Shown: piece after piece, positions 4,944 through 6,871 of the stretch
How positions within the stretch are numbered: position 1 is the stretch's first letter
Layout: each line of letters opens with the position of its first letter
Origin: Alphaproteobacteria bacterium
GTDB taxonomy: Bacteria; Pseudomonadota; Alphaproteobacteria; Rhodobacterales; Rhodobacteraceae
Assembly (NCBI GenBank): GCA_030830465.1
Contig: JAURMY010000005.1
Location: forward strand, 1-6,871
Direction: 5' to 3'
Length of the DNA stretch: 6,871 bases
Translations under genes and position numbers: made by a program
Notes under the pieces: generated by a model
The model's input: only the letters and a program-made list of their open reading frames with translations
What the model was told of the DNA's origin: nothing
The model's database searches: none

Positions 4944-6871
4944 CCTCGATCTCGCCATCCGGCCGGGCCGCGCGCGACTGGCACAGAATGACCTGGGTTT
5001 CGCGCTGTTTGTTGGACAGAACAAAATCGCGATGTTCGACCTCGCCGGAAATCAGGCCGCATTTGCACACACCGCAGATCCCGTCGGAACATTTGGTGTC
5101 CACATGAATGCCGTTTTCTTGCAGGATATCGGTTGCGGATTTGTCGGCGGGCACGTGCAATACGCGGCCCGACCGGGCAAGCCTGACTGTGAACGGGTGG
5201 TTTTCATATTCCGGCAGTTCGGGAACCGTGAAATATTCGCAGTGCCGGTTGTCATCGGGAAAGCCGTTTGCCTCGGCGGCAGCAAGAACCGATTGCATAT
5301 AGATGTCCGGGCCGCAGGTATAAACATGGGCGCCGGGTTGGAATTTCAGGACCTTGTCAAGCCGGCACCGGGTGCCCTGATCGGTAAAGTGCAGATTGAC
5401 CCGGTCCCGCCACGGCACCTTGGCCAGATCGTCCAGAAACCCGGCATGTTCCCGGCGCGATGCCGAATAATGCATCACGAAATCCGCGTTCAGGGCGTGC
5501 AGGCGATGCGCCATGGCAATCAGGGGGGTGATGCCGATGCCGCCGCCCATCAGGTAGGTTTTTGACGCGCTTTCAACCAGCGGAAAATGGTTCAGCGGCT
5601 TTGAGATAAACACCATCCGGCCGACCTCAAAGATCCGGTGCATCAGTTTTGAGCCGCCCTTGCCATGATCCTCGCGCAGTACCGCAATCTGGTATCTGCT
5701 ACGGTCGGCGGGGTCGCCTGACAGGGAATATTGCCGGAAAAATTCGGGGGCCACGACCACGTCAATATGGGCGCCTGCCGCAACTTCGGGCATGGGGCTG
5801 TCATCGGGCATGGCGAATTCATATTTGACGACGCCCGCCGCCATGGGCTCCACCTTGGCCACCCGCACCCGCAGCACCGGCGAGGCGGTCTTGTCGGCGC
5901 TGTACACATGTTCCGGCGGTGCGCCTGCGGCACGGCGGCGCTTGTGCTCGGCGGCGGGGATCATCGCCTGATAGGCCGCGATGGCGGCTTCGCGGTCCAT
6001 CGGGAACGGCCAGCTGTAGGGCGGCGGGGCCAGCGTGGCCGGATAGACCGCCAGCGTCTGATCCTCAAACCGCAGGTTCAGGGATTTTGACAGGCTGCGC
6101 CGGTTGACCGGATGGCCGGACGGCTTGTAGGGGCCGTCATCGGTCATCTCAAGATCCCACCACCATTTTTTCACGGCGTTGATCTCGCCCTTGCCCAGCA
6201 GGTCATCCAGCCGCGCCAGCGCTTTTGCACTGAAGGGCGCATTCATCGCGGCCCAGCGGAACGGGCGTTCGGCGAAAATGCCTTCCAGATTCCAGGGACA
6301 GGTTTTCATGCAGCGCCCGCACATGGCGCCGTTTTTCTGAGAAACGCGATAGGTGGTGCAACGCTGGCTGTCGGATTTCCAGATTTCATAGCCGTTGAAC
6401 ATCAGCTTGGGTCCGGCGGTGATCGCGCCAGAAGGGCATTCGCGGGCGCATTTGTTGCAAGCTTCGCAGAATTTTTGCAGGCCGAAATCAATCGGCTTGT
6501 CATGGGCCATCGGCAGATCGGTGGTGACAACCCCGGATTTCAGCCGCGGCCCCAGAAACGGATTGAGGATAACCTCGCCGATGCGGCTGACCTCGCCCAG
6601 ACCGGACAACAGCAACAGGGGGGGCTGCAACACCTCGTCATCCATCACCGAATGCACCCGGGCCGAATAGCCAAGGTTGCGGATCTGTTGGGCGATCACC
6701 CCGCCGATCAGGCTGAACCGCAAATAGGCCCGCATGGATTGCGCGCAGGCGATCCAGTCATCGCCAGAAGCGCCTTCCATGGTTTCGTGCCCCTGATCCA
6801 CCACCATCGAGACGGCATTCTTATGGTAAGGCGTCAGCGGTTCGCCAGCGGCGTTATGGCTGTAATAGGCA
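4933..6871 (-). CDS. rdhA: Reductive dehalogenase fused to an FMN/[2Fe-2S] NAD(P)H oxidoreductase (5' end outside window)
   Basis: The frame is open to the window edge, giving 645 visible complete codons. The Met at 6807 is not taken as the start because AYYSHNAAGEPLTPYHKNAVS precedes it in frame and continues the domain. Numbering from that Met, the RdhA module has IRNLGYSARVHS (42-53), GLGEVSR (69-75), VVTTDLPMAHDKPIDFG (93-109) and two [4Fe-4S] sets: C114/C117/C120/C124 (CxxCxxCxxxCP) and C150/C163/C166/C170 (Cx12CxxCxxxCP). After a linker (about 250-310) comes a phthalate-dioxygenase-reductase-like module: FMN motif RQYS (358-361), NAD(P)H motif GGGIGITP (421-428), CGP (498-500), and a plant-type [2Fe-2S] domain with C573/C578/C581/C609. 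The order matches BhbA-type catabolic dehalogenases, which remove halogen from aromatics in the cytosol using cobalamin and NAD(P)H. The cobalamin-binding and catalytic Tyr region and any signal peptide lie largely outside. The substrate is unknown; epoxyqueuosine-reductase-type chemistry is unlikely given the fusion. Confidence 0.9.
   Translation of the reverse strand, partial: AYYSHNAAGEPLTPYHKNAVSMVVDQGHETMEGASGDDWIACAQSMRAYLRFSLIGGVIAQQIRNLGYSARVHSVMDDEVLQPPLLLLSGLGEVSRIGEVILNPFLGPRLKSGVVTTDLPMAHDKPIDFGLQKFCEACNKCARECPSGAITAGPKLMFNGYEIWKSDSQRCTTYRVSQKNGAMCGRCMKTCPWNLEGIFAERPFRWAAMNAPFSAKALARLDDLLGKGEINAVKKWWWDLEMTDDGPYKPSGHPVNRRSLSKSLNLRFEDQTLAVYPATLAPPPYSWPFPMDREAAIAAYQAMIPAAEHKRRRAAGAPPEHVYSADKTASPVLRVRVAKVEPMAAGVVKYEFAMPDDSPMPEVAAGAHIDVVVAPEFFRQYSLSGDPADRSRYQIAVLREDHGKGGSKLMHRIFEVGRMVFISKPLNHFPLVESASKTYLMGGGIGITPLIAMAHRLHALNADFVMHYSASRREHAGFLDDLAKVPWRDRVNLHFTDQGTRCRLDKVLKFQPGAHVYTCGPDIYMQSVLAAAEANGFPDDNRHCEYFTVPELPEYENHPFTVRLARSGRVLHVPADKSATDILQENGIHVDTKCSDGICGVCKCGLISGEVEHRDFVLSNKQRETQVILCQSRAARPDGEIEVDL

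Noticed and set aside
6805..6807. ATG at 6807 as the real start of the dehalogenase fusion
   Set aside because: The frame stays open to the window edge, the upstream residues look like continuing RdhA sequence, and the region before the first [4Fe-4S] motif is far too short for a complete RdhA.

Overview
The window looks like chromosomal DNA of an alphaproteobacterium, most likely a Rhodobacteraceae (roseobacter-type) species. The DNA is GC-rich with strong G/C bias at third codon positions. It carries a PleD-type REC-REC-GGDEF regulator, a DUF3572 protein and a DUF983-NUDIX gene pair, all typical of that group. The taxonomic call is inference from gene content. I see no rRNA, tRNA, CRISPR array, insertion sequence or phage gene, and no intergenic stretch exceeds 180 bases.

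Layout. Positions 1-912 (minus strand) hold a two-gene unit: a DUF983 zinc-ribbon membrane protein followed 24 bases later by a NUDIX hydrolase whose 3' end is cut by the window edge. After a divergent 177-base intergenic region, positions 1090-3098 (plus strand) hold a four-gene envelope-signalling locus. Its genes are an exported protein with four EF-hand loops, an ECF sigma factor, a single-pass putative anti-sigma factor, and a single-pass protein resembling the periplasmic heavy-metal sensor family. The last three are packed with 1-base overlap or a 2-base gap, so they are almost certainly co-transcribed. Two hairpins separate the EF-hand gene from the sigma gene.

Positions 3126-4520 (minus strand) encode the PleD-like diguanylate cyclase, convergent with the sensor gene. 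It is divergent from the DUF3572 gene (4621-4917, plus strand) across a 100-base intergenic region containing two short hairpins. Positions 4933-6871 (minus strand) carry the 3' part of a long gene fusing a reductive-dehalogenase catalytic module (two [4Fe-4S] motifs) to a phthalate-dioxygenase-reductase-like module (FMN, NAD(P)H and plant-type [2Fe-2S]). Its 5' end lies outside the window.

How the parts work together. The sigma/anti-sigma/sensor trio has the logic of CnrYXH-type trans-envelope signalling, but the nearby partner is an EF-hand protein rather than a metal efflux pump. The system may therefore sense calcium or another divalent cation (inference). PleD would feed c-di-GMP signalling. 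The dehalogenase fusion would be a cytosolic, self-sufficient enzyme drawing electrons from NAD(P)H, as in the aerobic catabolic class represented by BhbA. The most interesting items are the RdhA-reductase fusion and the EF-hand/ECF locus.
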